A stretch of 64,000 nt of DNA from Synechococcus sp. MW101C3 (GCF_002252635.1 NZ_NQKX01000003.1:62001-126000), one strand, 5' to 3'. Counted from the first letter of the stretch, positions 8,982-19,299 are shown. Notes: a model not told the origin generated them from the letters alone. Numbers and translations are program-made.

Positions 8982-10920
8982 GTGGGGCGTTGCAAAGGTA
9001 GTACCACCAGGGGCCTGATGGCGGGATGGAAGCCTGACATCAGCCAACGACATCCTCCCGGACTGGAGTGGGTGCCTTCGAGTGGTCAGTGCCGGCCCCT
9101 CATATCGTTAACCCCGGACAGGAGGAAGTGGGGTCGTCGATTCCCAATCGCAGGAATCACGTCAACAGACTTGCAGCGTCGGCTGCCATAAACGGACAGA
9201 CGGACAAGGCTCTGGTCATCCAGCAAGCACAGAAGATTCAACAGTCGGCCAGCCAGGCTCTGGCCGCAGTGAAAAGCAATCTCTCAGACGTGCTGCGGGA
9301 GATTGGAACACAGCAGCATTCGTGCCTTGATCTGTCCTCTGACCTTGGGCGCTCTCGACAGCGCGAAAGGTGGCGCTGCAGCCATAGTCAAACCGGTTGC
9401 ATTGCTCTCCTCTGGGATTGAAGTGCCAACCATCAAGGCTCAGCCGCCTGTAGACCAGACAGCGGATCCAGAGCAGATGGCGCCAGGGGAGCAGCGGCTC
9501 ACGGATCAGCGCCTGAAAATCTGCTGCTCGAAGGCTGCCAGCGGGACAGGGTGCCACTGGGTTGTGCGGCCATGGGATGCGAACAGACAGACGCGACGTA
9601 GAAAGACGCTTGATCAATGTCAGGGGTTAGCGTCGCGGCCTGGCGTCGGATGGTCCGCCGGGCCTCCCTTGCTGCCGGCAGAGCCTTGCCTCTGAAGAAA
9701 ACCAAGTGAGCTCATCGATCAGGCAAAAACTGTTGGCAGGAACTGCACATAGCGCAAGTGAAAGCCCTGCGGGGTAGGACAAATTGGGATTCGATTCAGC
9801 CAACCTGAACAGTCCGTCTCCCTCCTGAGCTCGTGGTCTGGTAGGTGTAGCCGTGTGAACTCAGCGAGCTCTTCGCTGATACGCAAAACGTGGTGTTTCA
9901 AGCCCAGGTGGCCGCAAGCGATGCGGCCCTGCCGTATCCGGCGGTGCAGGCTGCTGGGGTGAGGCCAAGGAGTTGAGCAGTGGGGTTGCTGGAAAGGAAT
10001 CCACAGGTGGAGGCAGAAATCCACGGACTTTGGTATCAACTGTGCGCTGAACCTGGCGAACGGTTCTGGTGGGTTTCGTCATCGATGGACTGTCTGGTAG
10101 CTTTGGCTACACGCGTTGAGTCCGGATATCAAGATAGAGGGAAGCACGCACCAAGCCAATACCCTAATGGCCTGTGTACTGTTGTCTAGATGTACAAAGG
10201 AAAAGCAAAAGGTGAGATCACAGAAGATGCTTAGAGGTAGTCGCTAAGTCTAAGCACTGCCGGTTAGTCATAAGCCAAAAGAAACAGTGCTCCCTGGCCG
10301 ACTCACAACTGGGGAGATGCAGTAAACAAACAAAGCCTCGCAAACCCGCAAGCGAGCCTAGTGGATACACTCATCGATGGGATCAAACAAAAGGCTGAGC
10401 AACCGCCTGATGTCAGTAGAAGCGACAGTGACTTGGAAAACGATGATGACAAGAATAACAATAGAAAAGAATCGGAAGTTGTTCCATAAGGCCAGCCTGG
10501 CTTAGGGAACCAAAGAATCGACACTGACCAAACACGACAAGAGATGATCAGAGGTCAATGGAGACAGACTCACGGCTCAAGAACAGTGCGTCAATAAGAG
10601 ATTGACTGCTGACACATAGATCATAGTCGACTGAAGAAAAAGCAGTCAGAAAGAACAGAGGTGATGCGAAGCTATAGAAACAAAAAGGCTTCTTAGGTGG
10701 TTGGGTACGGAAAGAAGGGACACAAAGACTTGGGTTACGACTCGGAAAATCAAAAGACTACAGGGAAAGCAACATTCGAAGTTCAATGCGAAAGGTGCTG
10801 AAGACTGAAGACTACGACAAAGAAGATAGAACCGCTATTCAGGTAGCCTATGAGCCTGAGGATAAAGACAAAAGGAGAGTCGCCACAATAGAGCGAAAGG
10901 AAGGGGAGGGGGGGTAGACA
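8982..10920. other. 1.9 kb without a recognisable gene; island boundary
   Basis: No open frame here has a recognisable domain or a convincing start. From about 10.1 kb the base composition falls from the GC-rich flank to an AT-richer, strongly purine-biased plus strand (rows 10,180-10,900 are dominated by A and G). That is the 3' side of the minus-strand synthase gene. I take this as the left edge of the island. No tRNA or clear attachment repeat is seen. Confidence 0.4.
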
Positions 10921-10926
10921 GAAAGC

Positions 10927-13488
10927 CTAATCAATCATGCTTGGAGAATGGGTCATTTCTGCATAGGAAAGGCAAAGAAGAGGAGTACCATCCTCCGAAG
11001 TAATAAGTCCTTCATAATAGGCTTTGCTAGTAACAGCGTTGACCTCCACAATGCGTCCGGTAGCTAAATACTGCTTGCCGTGGACTGGAGCAGCATAAAC
11101 ATCGACAACTAGGCGATTAGGCAGAGCACTAGTTTGGTAGAGATCACGGAGGATGATGAGACCCATCTGAAGAAGTCCATCAAGCAGAGATGGATCAAGA
11201 AAACCTTCGGCAGCGGAATCTACGCCTAGTAGCCCACAGGTACCATGAGACTGCAAAGTGGAGACAATCACCTCAGTATCTTGGAAGATCAAGGAGGTAC
11301 CACTAATGACAGTCATCACACCATCATGGAACAGATACCTATCATAGGCATCACTCTGACTGACACTGAGAGGAGGTTGGCCATCATTGCTGGACCTGGA
11401 TAGAGAGGATAAAAGCTTGCTACTAATGTCTGGATGAGGTACTTGTTCTACTTGAGTTCGGTAAGAATAGCGCTTTGAACGATGATCCCTTAAGCTGCAG
11501 GTGAAAGGTTGATTATCTGCGACATTGGCTTCAAAGAGAAGCTGGCGAGGAGTAAAGTCACTGAAGACGATTCCTGAGAGAACGTCAGTGGTGACACGCA
11601 AGGCAGAACGACCTAAAGAGAGAGCACTCGACCCAAGGTGGCGCTGATAAGCTTCAAGGGCAAATGTACAGGAAGACGCAGCTGGCAGAACAGGTTGCCC
11701 GAACTTTCGATGGGAGGAAATATAAGGAAGACTGTGAGGATCAAGATAGAACTTATAAGTCTCCTTGAGCTGTCCATGCTCTGTAGATGACGTGGTCGAA
11801 ACAGAATGCTGTCCCAAGAATGGGTAAGACTCAGAAAGACGCTGTATGTCAAAGTTGGATTGGGTAAACCTAGTAGAGTCATACAGGCCTGATGTAACCT
11901 CAAGGGGAAGCTCAGATTGATTGGTTAAGATTGATACAACACTTTGTGCGCCAACGTCAAGAGGAATGGGAATGATGCCGCGTTCGGCAAAAGCATCATT
12001 AACTTCTTGAGTCGCCATGCCCGATGAAGCCCATGGTCCCCAATTGAATGAAGTAACCTTGAGCCCAGGGCGAAGGAGAGCAGAGAGCCAGCTACCTGCG
12101 TTTAGAAGTTCATTGGCAGCAGAATAGTCAGCTTGACCATAGTTGCCAGTCTTGCCAGCAATCGATGCATAGTTCACTACGTTAGCGACTGGATGCTCTT
12201 CTAACACTTGAAAGACAAGCTTCAGCGAATTCATCTTTGTTGACAGGACACGGTTAAAACTATCAAGCTTCTTCTTGCTAACCAATGAGTCTTCAATAAT
12301 ACCGGCTACATTAATGATAGTATCGACTCGTAAGCGCTTGGTGTTAAGTTCAGAAATAACCGACGCATGAGAATTGGGGTCAAGCAGGTCTACTTTGAAA
12401 TAGATAACTGATGCATAGAGATTGGACAGTCTGTCAAGGTTTGCAATAGCTTCAACAGAAGAAGAAATCCTCCTCACTTCCTTTTCAATGGAGGCTGGAG
12501 TAAAGGTCTCACCTGAGTCTCTATGCATCTTGATCAGTTCAGACCTGATCTGAGGCACGGTACTACCGGGAGAATACCATTGGGGAAGATTTATATCAGA
12601 TCTGCCAGTTACTACAAGGGATGCATTCCTTGATCCAAGCTGCTCTAAGACAGGAACTGCGATACCACGAGCACCTCCAATCGCCAAGATGCAAGAAGGA
12701 TAAGATACGGGGAGTAAAGCACCTTCCGAAGTGGCGCTGGAAGGTTGGCAAGGAATCATCGTATGAACATGCAGCCCTTCTTCGTTGATTGAGTACTCCT
12801 TCTCAGGTTCATCAAGTGACAGGATGAAGTCGAGATAGGATTGGGTGCTATCAGAGGGGAGGACTGAATCGGAGATATCGACTACGGTTGTTTTGACGGA
12901 TGGAAATTCGGACGTAATTGACTTAAGCATTCCGGACAGAGCCGAAACATAGGTCAGGAAGAAAGTTGGGAAGCCAGATGGAGCGTTGCTCGCAGATCGC
13001 CTGCCAAAGTCACCTTGGCCATGATGGAGCAATACCAGGCGATAATCATTGCCAGGAATTAGGAAGGAAGAGAGAAGATTCCGGATATTGTCAAATGCTG
13101 TCCACAAAGAAGACACAGCATTGGATGGCTCAAAGTCAACAAGACTGGTCAGCCTCTGTCCAAAGTCATCAAGGTGCAATATGATAGTAAAGTCAGTAGA
13201 AGAGTCCACATTCGTGGCACTTTCGGGAATCTTCTGATCGCCTCCGATGGAAACAGGAAGAGTCTGATCTGGAGATGTAACTGAATAATTGAATGCTGAA
13301 ACGTGTCTTGAGTTGGCGAATAGATTTGAATAGAAGTCACGCTTTGAGTCAGGAACTAAGACAATGAACTGTCGGTCAGCCCTCTCAAGACAGTGTCCAG
13401 ACCTAGAGCAAGCTAGTCGGAAGGAAGTGCTTTCAAAATGGGAAAGACGAAGCTGTGAGGGTTCGTCCTTCCCGCCAACTACTTTCCC
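10927..13488 (-). CDS. KR-DH half of the PfaA-like synthase, in the -1 frame after the KS-AT-ACP half
   Basis: The encoded part carries a ketoreductase (KR) and a PKS-type dehydratase (DH). The KR structural half begins with IVLVPDS and FTIILHLDDF. The catalytic half has the nucleotide loop AIGGARGI and the active Tyr in GQADYSAANELL. The DH has the HxxxGxxxxP motif as HRKFGQPVLP. Together they would reduce and dehydrate beta-ketoacyl-ACP. The first usual start codon is GTG at 13209, but the frame is open from 13518 and codons 13488-13210 already encode the first KR strand. No ATG, GTG, TTG or CTG occurs there. The -1 frame joins the upstream ORF at GGGAAAG (13482-13488), so I annotate it as the second half of a frameshift fusion of about 2790 residues. 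A sequencing error or true mutation is the alternative. Confidence 0.85.
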   Translation of the reverse strand, partial: GKVVGGKDEPSQLRLSHFESTSFRLACSRSGHCLERADRQFIVLVPDSKRDFYSNLFANSRHVSAFNYSVTSPDQTLPVSIGGDQKIPESATNVDSSTDFTIILHLDDFGQRLTSLVDFEPSNAVSSLWTAFDNIRNLLSSFLIPGNDYRLVLLHHGQGDFGRRSASNAPSGFPTFFLTYVSALSGMLKSITSEFPSVKTTVVDISDSVLPSDSTQSYLDFILSLDEPEKEYSINEEGLHVHTMIPCQPSSATSEGALLPVSYPSCILAIGGARGIAVPVLEQLGSRNASLVVTGRSDINLPQWYSPGSTVPQIRSELIKMHRDSGETFTPASIEKEVRRISSSVEAIANLDRLSNLYASVIYFKVDLLDPNSHASVISELNTKRLRVDTIINVAGIIEDSLVSKKKLDSFNRVLSTKMNSLKLVFQVLEEHPVANVVNYASIAGKTGNYGQADYSAANELLNAGSWLSALLRPGLKVTSFNWGPWASSGMATQEVNDAFAERGIIPIPLDVGAQSVVSILTNQSELPLEVTSGLYDSTRFTQSNFDIQRLSESYPFLGQHSVSTTSSTEHGQLKETYKFYLDPHSLPYISSHRKFGQPVLPAASSCTFALEAYQRHLGSSALSLGRSALRVTTDVLSGIVFSDFTPRQLLFEANVADNQPFTCSLRDHRSKRYSYRTQVEQVPHPDISSKLLSSLSRSSNDGQPPLSVSQSDAYDRYLFHDGVMTVISGTSLIFQDTEVIVSTLQSHGTCGLLGVDSAAEGFLDPSLLDGLLQMGLIILRDLYQTSALPNRLVVDVYAAPVHGKQYLATGRIVEVNAVTSKAYYEGLITSEDGTPLLCLSYAEMTHSPSMID

Positions 13489-13503
13489 GGCTGGGTAGCC
13501 TCT
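13440..13503 (-). promoter_or_regulatory. Candidate programmed -1 ribosomal frameshift signal
   Basis: Read on the minus strand in order: AGAGG (13499-13503), a Shine-Dalgarno-like word, then 10 nt, then the heptamer G GGA AAG (13482-13488, X XXY YYZ form in the zero frame). UAG (13479-13481) follows directly. After an 8-nt spacer (UAGUUGGC) comes a 12-bp hairpin. Its arms are 13462-13473 and 13440-13451, with one G-U pair and a 10-nt loop. The spacing of all parts matches dnaX-like and IS-type -1 signals. Slipping puts ribosomes into the KR-DH frame. The hairpin is followed by AUUUUG, so a weak terminator role cannot be excluded. Confidence 0.75.
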
Positions 13504-16500
13504 GCTTCGGCAACAGTGTTAATGCTTCCGTCCAGGATTTCTGCAATGTGGCCAGCCACCTCACGGAGTGTTCTCAGATCTCTGGTCCCGGTTTGAATGC
13601 TCTGAAGAGCCTCAGGAGATACGTTTGGCAAGGTAGCCAACAGACCTCCCATCACCTCAATTCTCTTGATGGAGTCGATGCCAAGATCAGACTCTAGATC
13701 CTGATCAGGATCAAGCAACTCAACTGGGTAGCCGCTCTTCTCTGATAGCAGGGAGGTTAGTTGAAGCAAAATGGAGGATGCATCAGTGGCGCCTGGTACC
13801 TGCTTGGGCTCAGTGGTGGTCGCTCCATGGCCATTCGAAGGCGGTACCGGTGGGGTATCGACCTGCAAACCATTGAGTGGGGCTTGTACAGCTTTGGTGG
13901 GGGTAGCTGCATGAGCGTGGCCAATATCTCCGTTGCCAATAAGAGGTGAAACGGTGGCAAGCGCCTGAACTGGCTGCTGAAGAATCGTGGAAGAAGAGGG
14001 TTGAGAGATGCTTTGAACAGGGGGTGCAAATGCTGATGTGATGGTTTCGGGAGGAGCTGCCAATCCAACCACTTGCTGCTGTGTATAAATCGTCTCTGTA
14101 CTATCCAACGAAGCTACACCGTGGGAAGAATTAGCAAGGAATGCAGAAAAGACTTGGGTCTGGGAATTGATCATCATACGCAGAGTTTCGTGATAAGTCC
14201 GAAACGCTTCTAAGCGAAGATTGCTGATCTGGCTCGACTGGTTGGGTTGGGTCATTGGGGTTAACTGCGGTTGAGAAGGAGACGGTTGGATAGATGTTAG
14301 CAGGACTGGCTCTGCTAAATCTGCATGCAATATGGCTTCATCGCTGCGACTGATGTTCCCTGACAGAGCTTGATGAACCTTGTGCTGGATATTCTGTTGT
14401 ATCTTATGCTGGGATTTCCAAGCATGGGCACCATTAATAAAATAGCTAAATCCTGGCTTCGTGGCAGCATTTCCAGAAGCTTGGCTTGTCGGTGGTACAG
14501 CAGGAACCTGTAGCATTTCGCTTAGTTTGAACCAATTAAGGGTGACCCCGTGGCTTGCTATCCGCATAATGGAGGCCAGAAAGTCCTCCGTTCCACGAGG
14601 TCCATCAAGGGAGACGGCGATAGAATCTGAAGAGCCGAGTGATGATCGTACAAGCTTCGATAGGACTTTCTTAGGCCCAACTTCAATGAAGAAGGTTGAT
14701 CCAAGGGCTTCAGCCTGCCTAACAGACTGTACGAAGTCGACTCCTGAAACCATATGGGAGGCGAGCAAGTGGCTGATAGTCTGCTCAGAAACAGTACCAG
14801 ATTGTGGTGACGTGCTCAGAATTGAATGATTAGAACTTGAGTTCCCTGCAGAAAAGTTGAATGAGTTGAGAGCTGTCTTAAAGGATTCATTGCAATCCTG
14901 CATAAACATTGAATGGAACGGATACAATGTCTGCATTCTCTGTGTAGATATGCCTTCCTGTAGGCACGCCTGTTCGATGATGTCCAAATCAGCCAACTGA
15001 CCTGACAAAACAACTTGTGTTGGTGAATTGATATTTGCCAGTGTCAATGATGCCTTGGCTGCCTTAAGAAGTAAATCGTTAGCCTGTTGAGGAGAGCAGA
15101 AGAGTATCAACATGCCATATCCGGAATCAACAAATCCGTTGATGGCCTTCCCACGACTTTGCAGAAGGGTTACTAAGTCGCTCGCACTTAGCCAGCCTGT
15201 CGCGTACAGACTGACAAAGTCACCAAGGCTATGGCCAAGGCCAAGGGACCAAGGTACCTCGAGGAATGAAAGAATCTCTAGATAAGCAACCTCGGTGATC
15301 GCAAGCAGGGACTGCTTGATATCAGCAGTAAGACCCGTGCCGGGCTCAGAGTTGCCGAAAAGGTACTTCGCAAGAACGTCGTGTCTTGAACGGGGTTCTG
15401 GAAATAGGGTCAGCAGTAGCTCGTGGGTTTGGAGAGACGATGCAGACAGGCATGTTGCCCCCATTCCGGGGTAATCAGATCCTTGCCCAGGGAAAAGTAG
15501 CGCAGTCTGCTCAGCAGTTTTATAGTCAATCTGCAACCCTGCTGATGAAGATTGAAGTACAAGCCAGTCGCGCATCGTGCTGGTGTAGTCAAGCCGTCCT
15601 TCAAGGACGGATAGAGCATCTTCAAGCTTGTCACCAATATCAGCACGAGACTGATCAACAAGAAGAATAAGGAAGTCACCAGTAGCATCACGTGGGTGAG
15701 CAGATACATCCTGGCTTTTAATTGTGTCAGCCACCAGATGATTGACTGATGTGGTGTAGCCATTAAGAGCGCATTCGTGTTCAATCAGACGTGCGTGCTT
15801 CAAAGCCGTTCGGATACATTCCGAAAGGGTTCCACGCTCAGGAGTGAAGTACAGCAGTCTAAAACTGGTCGCGAGTCTGGGTGTTAGGTCCGTGCAAGGT
15901 CTGTCCGCCAAACGCTTGGGAATATACTCTTGCAGAACAACATGGAAGTTAGTACCACCAAATCCGAATGCGCTGACACCAGCAGTCCGAGGGCCAAGGC
16001 AATCTGACTGCAGCCAGGGAAAGGTGCCGGCTGGAAGGTAGACAGTATTAGAAGAACTGACTTCATCAATAGGCTCTTCCTTTCTACTGTGCAGTGGAAT
16101 AGACTGATGCTTCAGGGCTAGCGTAGCCTTCAGAAGTCCAGCCAAACCAGCCGTACTCTTCGTATGACCAATCAGTGTTTTCACTGATCCAACCGCACAA
16201 TGGGTGGTTGGATTGTTCTGGGTTTCCAGGAATGTGGTCAAAGCCCGGATTTCAGATCGGTCACCAACAGGTGTGCCAGTTCCATGAGCCTCATAATACC
16301 CAAGCATGGCTGGATTCACGCCAGCATCTGTATAGGCTCGAGCAAACGCCTGAACCTGCCCGTGATGTGACGGTGCCGTCATGGTTCGGCCTCGACCATC
16401 ACTCGAGCTACCAATTCCTTTGATCACAGCCAGGATTGAATCTCCAGAGGCTTCAGCATCTTCAAGCCGTTTGAGGACAAGGATGCCTGCACCTTCGCCA

Positions 16501-19298
16501 AGCACAATTCCGTCAGCACTTTTGGTAAACGACTTGGCTTCACCAGTAGGAGAAAGCGCTTGAGTTTCTGAAAAGCAGAAAAACGCAAAAGGTGACTGTA
16601 GTGTATCGATAGCGCCAACAACAGCCATATTGGCGTCACCCTGTCTAAGCTTATGAACAGCAAGGTCCAAAGCGGCAAGTGAGGATGCGCAGGCTGCATC
16701 AATGGTGCAGTTGGTCCCACCGAGATTGAATCTGTTGGCAACTCTTCCAGCAGATACATTAGGAAGAATTCCAGCAAAACTATCACTCGTCCAGGTTGGT
16801 AACATATCCTCGACATTGTGCTGACGGCTCAAGAGAGGAGCCAACTCAGCTTGCATGACATAAGCTTGACCAAGTTCTCCTAAACCGCCGCTGAAGCCAA
16901 GAACAACGCATGTAGATTCACGATCATACAGGCAGTCCTCTGGATAGCCTGCATTCTGAAGTGCCTCTTTGACACATACAAGGGCTAAGAGCTGGGCTGG
17001 GTCAATTGAAGAGAGAGACTGTGGAGGAAGTCCAAACTCAATCGGATTAAATTGGACAGCATCAAGAAAAGCACCCCACTTGGAATGGATTTTATGAGTC
17101 TCTTTCGGATCAGCTGAATAGAAGTCAGTGATAGACCAGCGGTCCTCAGGGATCTCTTTGATCTGGTTCCGGGCTTGTAGAACTAAGTTCCAGAATTGTT
17201 CAGGGTCATTGGCACCTGGTAGCTTGCAAGACATCCCAATGATTGCAATGTCGTGGTGTCCTCTGTATTCACTGACAACACCAGCTGGCTGCGCCCTCTC
17301 AGAGATATCTTGCTGAGCTCGTCTGGCAGGAGTCTCCAGACCATTACGAATAGCTTCATGTAGCTGATGAATCGTTGTCTGATCATTGATCAGGCATACG
17401 GCTTCTCCCAACATGTACATTCCCAGTTGAAGTTGGTCATCTTCGGTAACGGCAACCAACCCCCCCTCTCCTCGTTGAAGCCCCTTGGACGCCAATCTCA
17501 GACGTCCGAGAATGAGTTGATCTAACTTGCTGGATATTTCACGAACAGGGACCTGAGCTTTGACGAGTTCATCTCGCATAGAATTGAACTCGCGGGAAAA
17601 TGCCGTGTCGGCACATCTACTTTGATGACCGGGAGAGGTCTCAAGAAAGACAGTGTTGGAGCATTGGAGTGAAACCTCTTGGTATGTACGGGTAATGGCC
17701 CGATCTTCAACGATTTCTCGCGTAGCAAGATAGGCCGAACCAACGAGTAAGCCACATGTCGCGCCTGTCTTGATTAGATCCTCAACCATGTAGGCAGCAA
17801 AAGCAGCCGAAGCCTCATCATGGATACCTCCAGCTAGAACCAGACATACATCTCGGCTCACAGCTTTGCTTTGGCCTAGAACAACTCTGATTGACCTCTC
17901 CCACAGATTCAGAGAACTGAGTGGACCGATATGTCCTCCGCATTCGCGTCCTTCAAGGATGAAGTCTCTCCAACCTTCCTTGATAAATAGGTCAAGCAGT
18001 TCTGGAGTTGGTGCATGAATAAACACCCTTAGGTGCTCGGATGCAATTTCCTTAGCTTGAGCAGGAGTTCCACCGGCAAGTATACAGAAGCTTGCCTTTG
18101 AACGCTTCAGAACTGAGATCTGTGACTTTAAATGGGTTGCGTCAATGAACCCAAGTAAGCCAACACCCCAAGGAAGGTCCGGTATCAGGTCTGCCGTCTG
18201 TATAAGGATCTTCTCAAGTGCTTCTGCAGTAAGCATCGCCGCAGCGATGGTAGGCAAGGCACCTCCTCGCGCAACGCTTGCCGCAAACTCAGCCGTGTCA
18301 CTAACCCGTGACATTGGGCCTTGAATGATTGGATACTTAACACCAAACTGCGTTGCAATTGAGTTGGGATGGGTTGTAGCCGAGGTAGAATTAACCTTGA
18401 TAGAACGGTATGCTGAAATGAGTCTGCCGAGAGTTCGATACTGTTGCGAGAAGTCCTTGGCAAGGTCAATACCCTCACCGACAGGAAAGATCCAGTCGGA
18501 ACTCCATGTGGCTAGTTCATTAAGCTGAGGGACTTCAATTGTGCTGCCGAAGAGGTAGCCAGGAGAATCTTTACCTGGAAGACAAATGCACCTCACATCG
18601 AAGGATGGATCTGTGCCTGAACGTAGAACGATGGATTGCCTTCCGTTGACTCGGTTGAGAAGCTGTCTGTTGCGAGGTGGAAGATACGAATCCTGAAGAA
18701 GCAGAGTTTGCTCATCTAGTAATATAGAAAATATCCCCTGACTATTCAGGGCAGAAAAAGAAAGAAGGCCAATGGGGCCTGATACGATGATCCTACAGTT
18801 GTCAAGTGAACTGATAGCCTTTTGGAATAGAATATACTGCGAGTCGCTCCCGCATAGACCACCGGATTCATAGCCTTCAATCAGAACAAGTCTGTTTTCA
18901 GCCTCACCCCAAGGTGACGCCGAAAACTGCTCGACTTCCAAGATGGAACCGAGTCTTGCGACGGGTTGCAAGCTCTTTAGCGAATCAAGCTGGTCATGAG
19001 TGACTTTGCTCCAAGGAATGATGACACGCGGCGATTGAGCGGCGTTCGATTGTTGGCCTTCTACTAGCGAAAGTATGGACTGTGCAACGGAAAAGTCTCT
19101 GCAAGATACGAATGAAATGCGGGGTATCAGCAGTGAAAGCCCTTGATTCCAAAGCTCTTCTATATGATCTTCAAATCCAAAGGTTTCCAAACAGAGTGAT
19201 GCACCTGCAGACAATACACGCTCCGATGACCTAACCCAGTCTCCAAAGGGGCGAACCGTCACCAAAACCTGATTGGTGGTATTCATTACCTTGAGCAC
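13479..19298 (-). CDS. PfaA/HglE-like iterative type I polyketide/PUFA-type synthase (NPD-like, NPD, KS, AT, ACP)
   Basis: This 1939-residue ORF has the following domains. Residues about 1-290 form a degenerate 2-nitropropane-dioxygenase (NPD)-like barrel (EGYESGGLCG). About 310-650 is a fuller NPD domain (GVKYPIIQGPMS, EGRECGGHIGP), probably a flavin enoyl reductase like PfaD. The KS (about 690-1120) has DAACASS, EAHGTGT and GHTKSTAG, so its Cys-His-His triad is intact. The AT (about 1240-1530) has FPGQG and GHSLGD. A long Pro/Gln/Ser linker leads to one ACP with GIDSIK near residue 1862. It would elongate acyl chains from malonyl-CoA. The start is GTG 19298 or, more likely, ATG 19286. A -1 frameshift signal overlaps the stop and would add KR-DH. 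An 8-bp inverted repeat lies just upstream. Confidence 0.93.
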   Translation of the reverse strand: MLKVMNTTNQVLVTVRPFGDWVRSSERVLSAGASLCLETFGFEDHIEELWNQGLSLLIPRISFVSCRDFSVAQSILSLVEGQQSNAAQSPRVIIPWSKVTHDQLDSLKSLQPVARLGSILEVEQFSASPWGEAENRLVLIEGYESGGLCGSDSQYILFQKAISSLDNCRIIVSGPIGLLSFSALNSQGIFSILLDEQTLLLQDSYLPPRNRQLLNRVNGRQSIVLRSGTDPSFDVRCICLPGKDSPGYLFGSTIEVPQLNELATWSSDWIFPVGEGIDLAKDFSQQYRTLGRLISAYRSIKVNSTSATTHPNSIATQFGVKYPIIQGPMSRVSDTAEFAASVARGGALPTIAAAMLTAEALEKILIQTADLIPDLPWGVGLLGFIDATHLKSQISVLKRSKASFCILAGGTPAQAKEIASEHLRVFIHAPTPELLDLFIKEGWRDFILEGRECGGHIGPLSSLNLWERSIRVVLGQSKAVSRDVCLVLAGGIHDEASAAFAAYMVEDLIKTGATCGLLVGSAYLATREIVEDRAITRTYQEVSLQCSNTVFLETSPGHQSRCADTAFSREFNSMRDELVKAQVPVREISSKLDQLILGRLRLASKGLQRGEGGLVAVTEDDQLQLGMYMLGEAVCLINDQTTIHQLHEAIRNGLETPARRAQQDISERAQPAGVVSEYRGHHDIAIIGMSCKLPGANDPEQFWNLVLQARNQIKEIPEDRWSITDFYSADPKETHKIHSKWGAFLDAVQFNPIEFGLPPQSLSSIDPAQLLALVCVKEALQNAGYPEDCLYDRESTCVVLGFSGGLGELGQAYVMQAELAPLLSRQHNVEDMLPTWTSDSFAGILPNVSAGRVANRFNLGGTNCTIDAACASSLAALDLAVHKLRQGDANMAVVGAIDTLQSPFAFFCFSETQALSPTGEAKSFTKSADGIVLGEGAGILVLKRLEDAEASGDSILAVIKGIGSSSDGRGRTMTAPSHHGQVQAFARAYTDAGVNPAMLGYYEAHGTGTPVGDRSEIRALTTFLETQNNPTTHCAVGSVKTLIGHTKSTAGLAGLLKATLALKHQSIPLHSRKEEPIDEVSSSNTVYLPAGTFPWLQSDCLGPRTAGVSAFGFGGTNFHVVLQEYIPKRLADRPCTDLTPRLATSFRLLYFTPERGTLSECIRTALKHARLIEHECALNGYTTSVNHLVADTIKSQDVSAHPRDATGDFLILLVDQSRADIGDKLEDALSVLEGRLDYTSTMRDWLVLQSSSAGLQIDYKTAEQTALLFPGQGSDYPGMGATCLSASSLQTHELLLTLFPEPRSRHDVLAKYLFGNSEPGTGLTADIKQSLLAITEVAYLEILSFLEVPWSLGLGHSLGDFVSLYATGWLSASDLVTLLQSRGKAINGFVDSGYGMLILFCSPQQANDLLLKAAKASLTLANINSPTQVVLSGQLADLDIIEQACLQEGISTQRMQTLYPFHSMFMQDCNESFKTALNSFNFSAGNSSSNHSILSTSPQSGTVSEQTISHLLASHMVSGVDFVQSVRQAEALGSTFFIEVGPKKVLSKLVRSSLGSSDSIAVSLDGPRGTEDFLASIMRIASHGVTLNWFKLSEMLQVPAVPPTSQASGNAATKPGFSYFINGAHAWKSQHKIQQNIQHKVHQALSGNISRSDEAILHADLAEPVLLTSIQPSPSQPQLTPMTQPNQSSQISNLRLEAFRTYHETLRMMINSQTQVFSAFLANSSHGVASLDSTETIYTQQQVVGLAAPPETITSAFAPPVQSISQPSSSTILQQPVQALATVSPLIGNGDIGHAHAATPTKAVQAPLNGLQVDTPPVPPSNGHGATTTEPKQVPGATDASSILLQLTSLLSEKSGYPVELLDPDQDLESDLGIDSIKRIEVMGGLLATLPNVSPEALQSIQTGTRDLRTLREVAGHIAEILDGSINTVAEAEATQPGK

Positions 19299-19299
19299 A

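Noticed and set aside
8982-10920. tRNA or attachment site at the left island edge
   Set aside because: No cloverleaf-type sequence or matching direct repeat with the right edge was found by eye. A tRNA search program would settle it.
13149-13340. Separate small ORF or independent start (GTG 13209) for the KR-DH gene
   Set aside because: The 63-codon frame is out of frame with KR-DH and has no motif. Starting KR-DH at GTG 13209 would discard the first KR strand encoded upstream in the same open frame.
13440-13473. The hairpin after the KS-AT-ACP stop as a simple intrinsic terminator
   Set aside because: Only AUUUUG follows the stem, no strong promoter is visible for the downstream half, and spacing to the slippery heptamer is that of a frameshift stimulator. 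It is kept as an alternative in the finding.
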